From: Phocoena phocoena
Taxonomy: Eukaryota; Chordata; Mammalia; Artiodactyla; Phocoenidae
Direction of reading: 5' to 3'
Assembly: GCF_963924675.1 (NCBI RefSeq)
Contig: NC_089238.1
Coordinates: forward strand, 47,882,879 to 47,946,878
Length of the DNA stretch: 64,000 nt
The notes under the pieces were generated by a model, which made no database searches, was not told the DNA's origin, and saw nothing but the letters and a program-made list of their open reading frames with translations. How positions within the stretch are numbered: position 1 is the first letter of the stretch; the number at the start of each line of letters is the position of its first letter. Of this stretch, positions 1 through 12,607 are shown piece by piece. Made by a program: the position numbers and the translations under genes.

Positions 1-2044
1 AGGTGGGCAGTCCCATCTCCTACAATAGGAAGTGGGAGATGGGGAAGAAGATGACAGTGGGGTAAAGAGGAGCACAGAATTCTGAGCATTAAGTCCTTGT
101 TTCAGCGTGTTGCCAGAGTGTATAAAAATAGACTTTGTCCTCACAGAATAAATTACTCTTAAGAATCCCCCTTGGCTAAGACAAAATATTTTTGATACCA
201 ATATTCTAGTTACTTCCTTTTGAAAATATTTCTTTTTCTGGAGAATATTCAACCTGTGCAAGGTATAAGCTCAGTGGATCCAAACTTCAAATTCTCTATA
301 TGGTGCTGGTCCGCTACACACCCTCTGGGTTACGTAGTATCAGAGGAGGACTAACAAGTAGTTTCAGCAAGTGACCTACATACAAAGAATTATAAAGAAT
401 TCTCTCTGTGTGTCAGGGCAGTTGCAAGAAGGGAAATGAGGTGAAAGAGAGTTGGGAAGACTGGAAGCAGGGGATGCCCAAGGGAGGAACAGCCATCTAC
501 CATGTTTTCCTGCTGAGAGCACAAATTGAATGAGGAGGAAGAGGGAAAAGACGTTGGCGGGGGGAGGGCATTGTTTTCCCTGAGAGAAGTGACAGTGAAA
601 TGATCAGAATCACATACAGATAGATAAAAATTCAGTTTGCAGTAACATAGAGGAATGAATGGTGGTAAAATAGTTACATACAGTGCATAATATTTAAGGC
701 ATTTGATGGTGAAGTGAAACACTGAGACGGCTTGAGGAAGGGTGGGGTGTGTGTGTGTATGTATGTACGTATATTCCTTTCTTTTTCCCCCATAGGGCAG
801 CATGTATGATTCCATTTTAGTTTAAAGGATTCTTTTTTGGGTTTTATTTCGTTCTGTTCAGGATCAGAGATAAATTAAAGCTCTAAAATACGTGTTATTA
901 CTTTGTACCCATGTAACATGTTCGTATTCAGTGTTCTTCAGATATTTAAAGTCCTCTGCGTACCTTTGGTAAAGTTGCTCCGCAGCCCAGCTCCTGATTT
1001 AAAGAGGAGTTATTTCATGTCCGCCGAGCGCTCGATGAGGCATCTTCCAAGAGACGCAAAGTCTCCCTCTCACAGGGCTCTCTTAGATTTAGAAATAAGC
1101 CTTAGGAAAATGTTCGTGGATGTTTAGAAAAGAATTCTGAAAATGTTCTGTTGAAGACGTATTTAGGTGAGAACATGCCAAACTCTCTGATATTCAATGT
1201 AAATATCCATTTTATTTCCTCTCGTATATGAGGAATAAGAAGCGGATAAAATGGAAATAAAACATCTTACTTTGGTTCACTTTTTTCTTTTACTGTATTA
1301 ACTTTAATTCTCAGTCTTTTCTGGTAAAATCATGATTTTTTTTTATTACCTGTCCAATACAAAAATCACTTGGTAAATAAGATCTGAACACTCAAGTCAC
1401 AGAGGAAAGCCTGAGAAAAAATAAAACAACTGTGTCTTGTTCTCTGTGGCCTTGAAAATCCCACTGATTTAATAACCCTCAAAGTACATTTAGGCTTATT
1501 GCATAGCAAGCCAAATAATATTGTCTGCCAATTATTACATTAAAAGGGAACCTTGTATTAACTTAGAAATGAAGTAATTTCTTTTTTTGAGTGAGTAGAA
1601 TTAAGTTGGAGGTGATTTTGATGTTATTGAGGAGGGCTTAATCACACTGTCTAGTTGTTTATCCAAAACTTTTCATGAGAATGCCTAAGGGATGTTCCCC
1701 CACCCCCATTACTACACAATTGGGAAAATATTAGGTCTTAATAGGAAGCCAGACTGGTACATTTTCTACTAAGATCTTTTTTAAACCTGGGATTTAATTT
1801 AAGGATTTAATTTAATTTTCTCTTTAATTGCTCATTTCTTTACACAGTGCTGAAGTGTGGGATTTCCTTTAAGGAAACCTCCCAATTTGTCAATACTGTG
1901 TGAATACATAAACCAACATTCAAATAAACATTAAAAAGGAATTTCAGGTAATTGAGGATTTCCCTTGCCATATCAGTTTTATTGAAGATAAAATTTAAGC
2001 CTGAATATAGAAGAAAACATATCCCATTTGCAGGACTATTTAGA
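1..2044. other. Intergenic, no gene recognised
   Basis: AT-rich single-copy-looking DNA. Open frames here are short, overlap each other on both strands and resemble no family I know. A short GT/GTAT-rich simple repeat lies at about 746-770. Nothing else is supported. Confidence 0.6.
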
Positions 2045-2270
2045 AAAGATAATAATAATCCCTGGGACTTACTGAGCACATACCATCTGCCAGGCATTGC
2101 TCAAATGATTTGCATTCATTATGTTATTTATTCCTCCCAGGAACCAGATAAGATAGATACTAGTATTATCACCCAAGGCAGAGAGAGGTTAAGGAACTTA
2201 AATAAAGTCACACAGCTGGTGAGAATGGAATCCAGAATCTATACACAAGCAGTCTGACTTCAGAGCTACA
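2045..2270 (-). repeat. MIR SINE, reverse orientation
   Basis: The plus strand shows the MIR reverse-complement order: a short A/T-rich 3' end, an 'actgagcacataccatctgccaggca' type block (given here only by description), an 'ttatttattcctcccaggaacc' type block, then 'gagaggttaaggaact' and 'gtcacacagctggt'. The last two are the well-conserved MIR core. It is diverged, as expected for an ancient mammalian tRNA-derived SINE. Confidence 0.8.
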
Positions 2271-3446
2271 GTTGATTCTCAAAACACACCCTTGAGTAAC
2301 ATATTTCATTGCTCAACGATTGTTAGCAACAAGACTTGGTCTTTAAATGTAATGTAGAATTTGGGAAGTCAACAAAAATGGAGAAATAGCTAATAGCCTA
2401 CTAGCTGTAATATTTTATTTTGTAATATTTTACATAAACCTATCTCAAAAATTTATTTTAGCGATTCAGCTCTGTAAGGTATTTTTTCTTATGTTTTCTT
2501 GAATATAGTAAGTATTTTTTTCTGTATTCTACTTCAGATCATCAATACAAATGCTGGACAGGTCAGCACTGTCCAGAGTCCCCTGTCATAAAATGTAAAT
2601 GTCCCTCATGGTGAAAATCAATCCAGCAGCTTTGGCAAATGTAGATAAATTAAAATGCCAAGTCATAAAAGAGTATTGAGTCCACATTTCACCATTTCGT
2701 CAGTTTGAATGAAAAGTTTAGTCAAATGACTTGGTGAAATCCAAATACCCACGTTTCAGGAGTGAACTTTTAAAAGGGCCAATGGGGCACTTCTGCCAGG
2801 CTACTATAATCTGATATTCCATTCTAGCCACAAGAGGATGTTTTTAAGTGTAGAAAAATGAATGTGCAAGAGAAGTAAGATTTTTTTGGAAGGTTATTTT
2901 TTTCCTTTGAGAGTAGGAAAAGTGACCCTACCCAAGACTTTCTGCTATAAACCCTAAGGTTGTTGAAGGAAATATTCTTATCAGTCAGGGACAAAGTGCA
3001 GATGATGGGGCTTTCAAGAAGTACACAGACTGTATTTTGGATAGTATCAGAAAAAAATAGTGTATTTTGTGTTGGAGAGACCTCCTCAAAGAACCAGTTG
3101 GTACATGCAATGTCCTTTACATACATCATTCACAGTAGATTTCAGGAGCTGAGCAAAGAAGCAAGAGAAGTAAAGTCTACAGGGGAGGATGCAGAAAATG
3201 TAGGAAAGGGGAGATGCAGAAAAGGGACAGTTCCAAATCAGTGAAAGCTGAAGCACAAGAACAAGTGTTTGTGTAAATGGCATATGGAGTCAGCTAAGAT
3301 GCCAGCAGAGTAAGAATGCTGACCTAGCTAGACTGAGCAAGGGATTCTTGCAGCTCCTAAACAAAATTCCCATCAAAATCATAGACCTGTAAATTGTTGT
3401 ACTTTTCATTTCATCAGTGCATTTGTTTAGAAGTTTACCTAGAGTG
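2271..3446. other. Intergenic, no gene recognised
   Basis: AT-rich DNA with only short, overlapping open frames on both strands (for example 2824-3129 minus and 2960-3244 plus). I see no domain, splice pattern or clear repeat here. Confidence 0.55.
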
Positions 3447-3463
3447 TCATTAAGTAATTCTTT

Positions 3464-3839
3464 TTTTTAAAAATAAATTTATTTATTTTTAATTTTTATT
3501 TTTGGCTGCATTGGGTCTTTGTTGCTGTGCATGGGCTTTCTCTGGTTGTGGCGAGCAGGGCCTACTCTTTGTTGCGGTGCGCGGGCTTCTCGTTGCGGTG
3601 GCTTCTCTTGTTGCGGAGCACAGGCTCTAGGCATGCGGGTTTCAGTAGTTGTGGCACACAAGCTCTAGAGCACGGGCTCAGTAGTTGTGGTTCGCGGGCT
3701 CTAGAGTGCAGGCTCAGTAGTTGTGGCACACGGGCTTAGTTGCTCAGCGACATGTGGGATCTTCCCAGACCAGGGCTCGAACCCGTGGCCCCTACGTTGG
3801 CAGGCGGATTCTCAACCACTGCACCACCAGGGAAGCCCA
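3464..3839 (-). mobile_element. CHR SINE, long-tail type, reverse
   Basis: Read on the minus strand it begins with the CHR head (gggcttccctggtggtgcag), continues through the tRNA-like region with a degenerate B box, then the 'caactactgagcc' repeats, and ends in 'gcagccaaaaataaaaat' plus an A-rich tail. It is flanked by a 17-bp target-site duplication, tcattaagtaattcttt, at 3447-3463 and 3840-3856. CHR SINEs are non-coding and depend on L1 enzymes for retroposition. Confidence 0.93.
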
Positions 3840-3994
3840 TCATTAAGTAATTCTTTAAAACAATGATCTTTGCTTAGAGTTCTGATTAGATTCTTTGGTG
3901 GAAGCAAAATTACCTGCATGGTGAAAAACTGTGTGCAGTGTATCTAGTCTCCAAACTGATGTCCAACCCCAGATGGCTGTTAAGAACTGAATCT

Positions 3995-4378
3995 GGGGAC
4001 TTCCCTGGTGGTGCAGTGGTTAGGAATCTGCCTGCCAATGCAGGGGACGTGGGTTTGATCCCTGGTCCAGGAAGATCGCACATGCTACAGAGCAACTAAG
4101 CCTGCAAGCCACAACTACTGAGCCCACGCACCACAACTACTGAAGCCCGTGTGCTTTAGGGCCCTTGGTGCCGCAACTACTGAACACACAAGCTGCACCT
4201 ACTGAAGCCCGCGTGCCTAGAGCTGATGCTCCGCAGCAAGAGAAGCCACTGCAATGAGAAGGCCGCGCACCACACCAAAGAGTAGCCCCTAGCTCACCAC
4301 AACTAGAGAAAGCCCGTGCACATCAATGAAGACCCAACACAGCCAAAAAAATTAAAAAATTTAAAAAATAAAATAAAA
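3995..4378 (+). mobile_element. CHR SINE, long-tail type, forward
   Basis: A forward copy of the same family as 3464-3839, in opposite orientation and only about 155 bp away. It has the 'acttccctggtggtgcagtg' head, the tRNA-like segment, and repeated 'caactactga' units, and ends in an A-rich tail from about 4344. It is more diverged (many CpG sites lost). I could not define a clean target-site duplication. Confidence 0.9.
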
Positions 4379-4380
4379 TT

Positions 4381-5960
4381 TCCATCCCCATATTTCTAAA
4401 AAAAAACCCTAAATCTGTCTGGTCTTATGCTTATGGTGGGATGAAATAACCACAGAGCATAAAATCTGTGCTCATAAAAGAAATTGTCAGTGAGATATAT
4501 GAGATTATTCAAATTTAGATTAGGAAAATTTCTCATACACATACTTTACCTGCTCTTGAATCATCTTGATGTCTCTCGTTAAAAAAGACCAGTAGTAACA
4601 AGATGTTGCACACACTGGCAAGCACATAGACACGTGTACACACGCAACTTTATTTTGGGATTTTCAAAATAAATATAATTTAAAAGACGAGTGAAGATAT
4701 TTCACTGACTGATGGAAATGTCATTGATATTTTGAAAAAAGTTTCAAAATGTCATTTAAAATATTATTATTCCAGTGACACGCTTGATCTCCCTTCAACG
4801 ATAACCTCTTTTGTCCACTTAGGTGGGTGTTAGAGGGGCACGGAGTTTAATGATCTCACTCATTACTTCAGAAGTAAGTATTTGAATTTGAGGTGTCCAT
4901 TTGGAGATATTTTAATGAATACAGATTTCAAAACAGGTTGAAGTCTGATAAATCTCAGAACCTGTTATGATAATAGCAACCATCATGGACTCTCTACCAA
5001 GTTTTCTTTAAGAACAATAATAATTGAATATAGGAACTCTATACTGGTACATTTCATGATAGGTTAGTAACTCTATCCTGAACTTTTTACATGGATTTAA
5101 CGTGCATTTCCAATTCTAACTACAGCTGTATGTTGTCACACTGCTGTCTCTAAAGTTGGTCTGATTCAGTGCTTTGAATCTTGCAGATTCAAGGGGACCA
5201 ATGAAACACTGTGGGCAAATCATGAGTAGATGAGTCTGTGGAATTATTTTGGGTTTTACCTTTGGGAAATTTAGGTTTAAGACCATCTTGAAATTTATGT
5301 TTTAAATTCCTAGATTTATAATGATAAGTAAGAGGAAGAAATTTGCCAGTTTGTATCATCTACATTTTTTGTATATTTTGTGCATAAAGTTAACTGTTAG
5401 ATCACATAAAGGATTACATTAGTTTTATCTATTAACACATTAACTCCATAGTTTAACCTATTCTCATGGCATTCAATATTATAACCAGAGAATGGTTCTT
5501 CCATCGCACCTTTGGAGGAAGTGCTGTTTCGATAGTAGATACTTTTATGGGCACCTAGGTTGGCTCTAGGACAGCCCCCACCCCGCCGGAAGATGTCTTG
5601 CTGAAGAGAATTGAGGTCTCAACCAGGACTGTTTGATCGCTCAGTTCTATAGGGGCTCAGCTAAACGATTGAAATGGCATGGTATGTGAGAACACCTAAA
5701 TTGAGAATTAAGACCTGAGTAGTATGAAATAAAAATCAATCAACTCAATCAGGAAATCACAAGGCATATATTCTGGGCTATAAAGCAGAACATTTTCCCT
5801 CAGTTGTAGAGAAATTGTCACTAAGTGGCCCAGATTAAGAATAAGGCAAACAAGAGGCAGCAATTCACACATATTTTGTGAAAAAATGAATTGGAAATCC
5901 TTCTCAGTATTCAAGCACTTTAGAATGTATCCTTGAGATATTGTGCCGAAGAGGAAAGTA
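4381..5960. other. Intergenic, no gene recognised
   Basis: AT-rich DNA, no long open frame and no repeat I can name. Confidence 0.55.
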
Positions 5961-5964
5961 GGAA

Positions 5965-6135
5965 ATGCACATTTACTGAGCAGTTGTGAAGAGTTAGTTT
6001 GTACAAGACAGTTTACATGATCCCCATGGCCACTCTCTGAGTTATAATTATTACGTTTACAGTCAAAGTAAATGGGGCTTAGAGACGAAGAGCCGTTGTG
6101 ACACGTCAGAGTCAGAGGCAGAAATCACGGCCAGG
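5965..6135 (-). repeat. Degraded MIR-like SINE
   Basis: The order of blocks follows reverse MIR: 'catttactgagcagttgtg', a degenerate middle, 'tggggcttagagacgaagag' and 'cagaggcagaaatca'. It is far more diverged than the MIR at 2045-2270, so the ends are approximate. Confidence 0.5.
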
Positions 6136-6155
6136 ACTCTTTAATTTCCAATTCT

Positions 6156-6330
6156 GGGGGACCTCCCTGGTGGTCCAGTGATTAAGACCTCGCCTTCCAA
6201 TGCAGGGGGTGCAGATTGGATCCCTGGTGGGGGAGCTAAGATCCCACGTGCCTCGTGGCCAAAAAACCAAAACATGAAACAGAAGCAATATTGTAACAGT
6301 CAATAAAGACTTTAAAAATGGTCCACATCA
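6156..6330 (+). mobile_element. CHR-type SINE with a 'ggtccacatc' tail, split by an insertion
   Basis: The head 'gggggacctccctggtgg' is followed by a tRNA-like segment and then a tail running 'aacagtcaataaagac' and 'aaaaatggtccacatca'. The related copy at 55560-55755 shows that this tail normally runs straight into an A-rich end. Here it stops at 6330, and its last 17 bases reappear at 7065-7081 followed by the missing A-rich end (7082-about 7100). The SINE is therefore interrupted by the segment 6331-7064. Confidence 0.88.
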
Positions 6331-7064
6331 GGAGATTATTTTGGATTAATTGGCTGAACCAATCTAATAACATGAGTTCTACTAACTCAGAGTGATACCA
6401 CATCAGAAAGGTTTGGTCCACTGCTGCAGTCAGAAGTTTGAAGATGGCAAAAGGGGTCCAGGAGCCAGGGAATGCAGGTGGCCCTAGAAGCTAGAACAGT
6501 CAAAGAAACTGATCTCCCTTATAGTTTTCAAAAAAGAGTTAGCCCTGCTAACACCTTTAATTTAGCCCAGTGAGATCCATGTTGTACTTCAAACCTACAT
6601 AATATATTTGTGTTACTTTAAGCCAGTTTGCAATAATTTGTTGAAGTAGCAATAGATATATAAATAATAGTAAATATAAGCAATGTGTATACTGTATATT
6701 ATATATGTGGTAAATATAATCAATAGAAATAGTAATAATATTGACTATATATATTGTACAATGCAGTGGTAAATCCACAATAATTATAAAATATGACCCC
6801 TAAACCATAGTTCACCTTGCTAGAAGGAGGCTTCCAAACATGAAGCAATTAAAAGATAATACAAATTATTGTATATACGAGCACTAACTTGTTTGATTCA
6901 GATAAAATATTTAAGACTTCAAAGAAAGATGTGTTTGAATATCAATGTGAGCCCATGGAATTAGATAAGCCTTCTCTTTGAGTAGGAGATATGAGTGTCA
7001 TATGGAAGATGTGAGAAAGATTTCCTTGATAACATTGACCATAATAAATAGCTGGCTTAAAAAA
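6331..7064 (+). mobile_element. Retroposed 734-bp insert inside a SINE, with TSD and poly(A)
   Basis: The insert is bounded by a perfect 17-bp duplication, aaaaatggtccacatca, at 6314-6330 and 7065-7081. It ends in an A-run beginning at about 7059. These are the marks of L1-mediated retroposition. It has no coding frame of note (the 6557-6778 frame is AT-rich noise). Its first ~330 bp (6334-6670) resemble an MLT1-type LTR. It does not look like L1 or a CHR SINE. The simplest reading is a retrocopy of a non-coding, polyadenylated transcript that began in or near an old LTR. Confidence 0.72.
6334..6670 (+). mobile_element. MLT1-like (ERVL-MaLR) LTR fragment carried in the retroposed insert
   Basis: Blocks match the general layout of MLT1 LTRs: 'ttggctgaaccaatctaat', 'ccagggaatgcaggtggcc', 'gaagctagaacagtcaa', 'cctgctaacacctttaattt', 'gtgttactttaagccag' and 'gcaataatttgttgaagtag'. 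MaLR LTRs are far older than CHR SINEs, which is why finding one inside a SINE calls for secondary transport. Family call from memory of the layout; subfamily not determined. Confidence 0.55.
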
Positions 7065-7194
7065 AAAAATGGTCCACATCAAAAAAATCTTTTAAAAAAT
7101 TTACAAGTCTGTGCTCATTCCAAAACACCATAGAATTTGTGAATTCAACTGCATTAGGATGGAAGATGCCCTGTTATTTAACAAGAAATTCCTT

Positions 7195-7375
7195 GTAAGT
7201 CTCCATTATTTTAGATGTTCTCTCTTTAGTCTCCTTTCTCAGCTCCTCCTCTTGATACATCTCTTATATGCCAGTGTTCTTTGTGATTCTGTCCTAGACA
7301 CTTTCGATCATACTCTACAATTTTCTCCCAGGTGCTCTCATCCCCTTCTATGGATGCACTTTTAGTATTTCTCTT
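7195..7375 (+). repeat. L2 (CR1-like LINE) fragment
   Basis: A diverged stretch with the L2 3' coding order: 'tgtgattctgtcctagaca', 'atcatactctacaattttct' and 'gtgctctcatccccttctat'. Ends are approximate. Confidence 0.45.
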
Positions 7376-8464
7376 AGCCGATTCTCTCTGCTTAACCGAT
7401 GTGCTGGCTTCCCGGATGCCATTCTCAGTGAACTATGTCCCTTGATTGTCATGGGATGTTGAACTATTGTGCCTGGTAGACTGCATTTGCTACTTTTTCT
7501 CCTACCAGAAAAGTTGCAAGCTTATCTTGGTCAATGGTTTTTGTTCCCAAACCCGCTTAGGCAATTTGGACATCATAATATTTTGTGTATTTTAGTTAGA
7601 GATTGTGCCAGTTGAAAATGGTTTCATACAAAATTAGAGTTGTTTCTATAAAAATCACATTGAACGCACTGGAAAGACTTGATATAGGAAGCCATTTAAA
7701 GTTTTTTAGTTGACAAAGGTAGAAAAGAGTAAGAAAGAATAATAAAAATCTAGAATTCTGTGCTCAGATATTTTTCACAAGGAAAGTTAATGAAAGGAAT
7801 ATTTACAAAGGGGTGGGCAGGGTTTAGGGAAGTTAACAAAGAATAATTCAGTGCCTCAGACCTAGTAAGAGTGAGGGACTTTTTACCTCCCCTGCACTTG
7901 AGAGACCCAGGGATAGTAGCTGTGTAGAAGAGAGTTTGGCCTTTGGTAGAGAGTCAACTGAAGATGATCCAGCAGGGAGGAAGCAATAGAATAAAGCCAC
8001 CAACTTCCTTTCCTTCTATCTCTGATACCCAGTTAGTGCACACTATTGGAGAGATTAACAGAAGATATGTAGCATAACCCATTGCTTTTGTCTTTACATC
8101 CATTCAATTTTTATATGGGTGGAAAATTTGTGCACTCAACACAAATTCACAAGCCTGATTACATAATGTAATATCTTGAGGAAATACCAGTTAGAACATA
8201 TTCCTATCTGTAAATCTAAAATGCTCGCTATACCACTGTTATTTAAGGTAACAGGGGAAAGGGGGGGAACGGTTAACAGCAACAAGAAGAAGAACGGAAT
8301 TTATTGGTACAGTCCCCATTTATGTAGCTCTTCACAAAGCCAAAGTCAATAATTAGACCTTTATTCTCCTACTATCTTGTGTTTCACTTACTGTCCATCA
8401 TCAGTAATGGTATTCTTTTCCTGAAGGTGTGAGCGAAACCTTCATTTCTAAAAAACCCCTTAAT
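7376..8464. other. Intergenic, no gene recognised
   Basis: AT-rich DNA. The 7780-8060 part reads like a worn interspersed repeat, but I cannot name it. No coding signal. Confidence 0.45.
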
Positions 8465-9150
8465 ATTTGGTGTTCCTGTTTTTCAGGATTTATCTCAGTT
8501 TTTCACTGACTATTGGACGACGGTATACTAAGTGGCACCCCTCTGAATCCCTTAGTTTCACATATGGTTTTATTTGTACATACCTCTCCCCACCATTGTG
8601 TAGCATCAACTCGATTCCCCCTCAGAAATACAATCAGTCTGCTGAGCTCCCTTCTCACCCTGGTTGTCCAGCACCTGGGTACCTCAAAATGGCCAGAGAC
8701 TTGCCACATCATTTAACTCTATCAGTCCTTGACTACATTCTTTGGTGTAAACATTGTTCCCTTGGACACTAGGACTTTCGAACTCCTTCAATCACAGTGT
8801 TGCCAGACAAAGAAACGAAGACTTCATTAAGTGCATTTCTTAGCATAACAGGGACACTCCTACCTCCATCTTTTGGTTTTGGACCCATAGATTCCTGCAC
8901 AGTCTGTCAGGAAATAGCATATTGTGTTGTGATGCCCTTGACCTTGCCAAGCATTCTCCCTCAACTGGCTTCGGAGACTGGATCCTGTGATAAGCCTGGT
9001 GATTTACATGTGAGTGAGCCGATTGTTGAACTTCCTTTGTTGTAAAAGTTGTTCCCCTGGTCTGAGGCAGTGTTGTATGGGATGAAATGGTAATGGATAA
9101 GTGATTCTATAAGTCAGGGATGATGGGAGATGGATGTCACTCTTCAACAT
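8465..9150 (+). repeat. Possible remnant of an ancient ERV-like internal region
   Basis: This block is less AT-rich than its surroundings and has several plus-strand open stretches (8467-8772, 8797-9045) with no complete domain. Its wording ('ttttggttttggacccatag', 'gatcctgtgataagcctg', 'gtgagtgagccgattgttga') resembles text I associate with old ERVL-like internal repeats. I cannot prove this by eye. Any former coding capacity is lost. Confidence 0.22.
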
Positions 9151-11160
9151 TTAAAATCATATCCTTGGCTGTGCTTGGTGTTCAGTCATGTCCAACCCAA
9201 GACAGTAGGAGATGAGGTGTTCCCTCAAAGCTGCCCTCAAGACTTTCTGATTTTCTACTTGTTTTCTAAATAAGTTTTCATTTTATATTTTTAATCCATA
9301 TATATCAGCTCTCAGAAGCAACCAGGTAACCCCATTTTCATGATTATTACTAATTCCATGATAGCAACTACATGGTCTCTCACATCTTGCCTTCCACTTG
9401 CATCTCATTCCATGTCATCACCAGGAAAAATCTGAATAATCATGATGCCATCTCATCCTGTGGCCTAACATTGTACCAATGTCCCACAGCAAAGTGGCTT
9501 TTTGAGTATCCCTGAAAAATACGAGCAACACATTTCAGAATCTCATTTGAAAGTTTCTTTCCTGGGACACTTCTTGTATCAGTTACTGTATCTGCCAAGG
9601 TTCTCACAAGGAGCATAGGGAACACAAATGGGGTGATTGAGGAGAATTTGTTAAGGGACCATTTATAGAAATGCGGACAGGAGTTAATGGCACCCAGAAG
9701 GATAGCGTAAGATATAAGGGCGAGAAGCAATAAGAAGATTTTACTTTCTAGGTCCTCTAGTCTTTACTCTTTGGAAGGTACCAGGGGAAGGAGCAAATTC
9801 CAACAGAGTATAGCTGTAGACAAAGAACCTCTTCCTTTCTTAGCTCCCAGCCTTCCATGTGACAGAGGTCTGTCTCTTTTAATTGGAAGGGAAGTGGAGG
9901 AGGGAAGATAATCCTTCTCATTTTATTCTTAGAAATAAACTGTGTGCCTGCATATGTATATGCATTTTCAAAAACTAACATTTTCAGCAATTTTTAGCTC
10001 TTTTTAAAAATACTGAAAAAAATAACGTGTGTTCTTCAAGATACACTGAGACATGGAGAAGGGACTAAAATCACTGAAGCGTTCATTCATATATAGAAAA
10101 TAATATGGATTGATTATTGATGTATGATAAGAAATCTGTAAGAAAATATTTCACAGAATACTTGGAATACTATGAAGAATGTTATTACTTTCTCATAGAT
10201 GATTATAGTCAATTCATAACTCCCTCTGTATTTCTGTTCATGTTCTATATGTACACATAGAAAAATACTCTATATGTGTTTCATAGTCTATAATGGTTTA
10301 ACCATAACATTTTTAAGTAGAATAGCATGAATAATTTGTCATCAGCAATAGCCTGTATTTCTGTAACTATGAAGACTATTTCACAATACAAATCATACTA
10401 TGAGATGGCTTTAATGAAAACCACTCTTGTAAAGCCTTTGCCAGAAACACAAACACACACACACACATTTTTAAACTATATGGATTATTCAAATCAAGTT
10501 GACTTGAAAATTTAAATTGTGAATTTGCTTATGGAAGACAGTGTTTGAAATAGCAAACACACTAGTCATCGACTACAATTTAACCAAACCAGCTGTGAGA
10601 TCTATCAGTTCCTTGAAAATCATTGCTAAATCTGATGTATAGAATTGAATTTTTAATTTTACAGAATTTAATTTCTTGGTTTAATTACTCTGCGTTGCTC
10701 AGGTTGTAAAAGCAATCTGATGAGTTATTTTTATTTATAGTGCTCCCATTCAAGGTGCTTATAATTATTTCTCACTGCAATGGAGATATGCAATCATCTA
10801 TTTCAGTGCCTTTAAGTTTTTTGAAATTAAACTTCTGCCAAACGTTAAAGAATTATTTTTAAAGATAAAATATTATTTGCTAAGATGATAAATAAGGAAA
10901 TTTGCACATATGTGCAGTACAAAACCATTACAAATGGATGAAGTTATAATTTCTATTTGGCAAAGTCATTCAGTTGCAGAGTCATTAAACATTTATTGAG
11001 TACCTTCTGTGTGCTATGCATTTTCACATGACACCTTCATTTAGTGCTCAGGAATTTATAACTTTGCTGTTTTTAGTAATACAAAAGCAAGTCTACTCTT
11101 ATTTAGTAGGCACCTTATGAGTACTGTAATCATCAAGATCCATAAAGACGCATTTCAGTT
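9151..11160. other. Intergenic, no gene recognised
   Basis: AT-rich DNA. A short CA-repeat lies at about 10450-10468. At 10990-11030 the words 'aaacatttattgagtacctt' and 'ctgtgtgctatgcattt' suggest a MIR or L2 end in reverse, but too little is preserved to call. No coding signal. Confidence 0.45.
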
Positions 11161-11164
11161 TTTT

Positions 11165-11715
11165 TAACTTGGCTTGGAAGACCTCTTATGGCCTTCCTCT
11201 CCAGCACCATCTTTGATCACTCCCCCAGGCACATCCCCCATGACAGCTGTCCTGGCCTTCTTTCAGTTCCTCAGACACCTTGCTCTCTCCCTTACTCATC
11301 CCTCTGCCTGTCTTGATCTCCATTCTTCTACATTGTCACCCTTCTACTGAACCAAGTCCAAATCATCTCCCAGGCACCAGCCTAAATGTCTTCTTATTCG
11401 TTTAATGACGCCCAACTAGTATTTATCAAATATATTATCTGGTCCTCCTTGACTAGATGAGGTGATCTTGGTACATGTTACAGTCCCTTCAAATTCTTAT
11501 CACAGTTCTTATGAACTGTTACCATAATTTCTTATTTAATGTACCTGTCTCCCTTGCAGGATATTTAGCTCAGAGGCCAGGCAATGACTATGTTTTTTCT
11601 CCTTTAAATTCTGCCACCTGTCATCAGTTGTTCTCTGTAATAGATGCTCATAAACATATGGGTAATCAGTCATTGAACACACACTCATCATGGATCACAA
11701 AATACTTTAATAAGT
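11165..11715 (+). repeat. L2 LINE 3' end, forward
   Basis: Blocks in the L2 order: a C-rich segment with 'ctcttatggccttcctctcc', 'ctggccttctttcagttcct', then 'aatgtcttcttattcgttta', then 'ttcttatcacagttcttatg', 'gtacctgtctcccttgca' and 'gccaggcaatgactatgt'. It is ancient and non-functional. The open frame at 11475-11717 lies inside this repeat and is not a gene. Confidence 0.6.
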
Positions 11716-12607
11716 AGTATAGAAGAAGCAGGGAATGCAGGTAAGGCAGAGTCCTCAGTTTGTTATACATAACACAGCATGTCCCGGCTTTAAACTTGGA
11801 GGATCAGCATGGGCTGTGGAGGCCATCAGAGCTTGTGAAGAAGCTATGTCCTTACGAAATGTGAACCTGGTGTGGCCACTGGCGTCTTCAGAGGAAAAGA
11901 CCTTAGCATTTCACCCTTCTAGAGTGTGCATATGCCCCACTTCTTCTAAGCTGATGCACCAAATGGTTTTCATGTTGAAAGATCTCCCAACAAAGCATTA
12001 GCCGTCTGCGGAGCCAGTTCATAGCATAGCAGCTCAGGGGCTCCTGAAGATACTCTGCTTGGTTCATGCAGTTAATCTTTCTGCCAGTAAGTGCTTAGGG
12101 GGCATATTTTTTTACACTAATGAAATCAAGAATTGTGAAGAGCTCTCAGGTCAGAAGTGACCCGTGCAATGATGGAAACAGAGCAATGAAACATATATAT
12201 GCTGAAGAAGAAATTATTCATTTGGTAACTATAATTTCCCACTTGGTTTAAAGGAGATTTTCCTCACTGGCTAAATCAGCATATGAACCAGTGCCCGTGT
12301 GGCGGGCACAACCAAGCTGATCTGTGCTGTGTGCACGTGTTTGTCTCCATTCTTAAACATTCTTTTTCATTCCTTCCTCCCACTCCTCATGCCCAAAACT
12401 TCATCTTCAAATCCAGTTGCTTTTGTCAGTATCATAAGAAGGACAAATCATATGCTATAGATTGTCAAATTTATTTATTTATAAGATACTTTGTAAAAGG
12501 TCTTTCATGTGGGGAGGTGGTGGTAAGGAAAGAGACGGCTAACAAGTTGTCAGAAGGATAGCTAATCAAATTAAATTGGGTATGATAAGTCTTTTTTTTT
12601 TGGAAAA
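11716..12607. other. Intergenic, no gene recognised
   Basis: No recognisable repeat or gene. Short open frames at 11735-12001 and 12283-12561 show no family resemblance. The right edge is the 12-bp target-site duplication of L1-A. Confidence 0.45.

Noticed and set aside
390..815. 141-codon minus-strand open frame
   Set aside because: The translation is low in recognisable pattern, contains simple-repeat translation (THTHTH), and has no domain or splice context.
3464..4378. tRNA-like segments
   Set aside because: They are the tRNA-derived heads of CHR SINEs, with degenerate promoter boxes and no intact cloverleaf; not tRNA genes.
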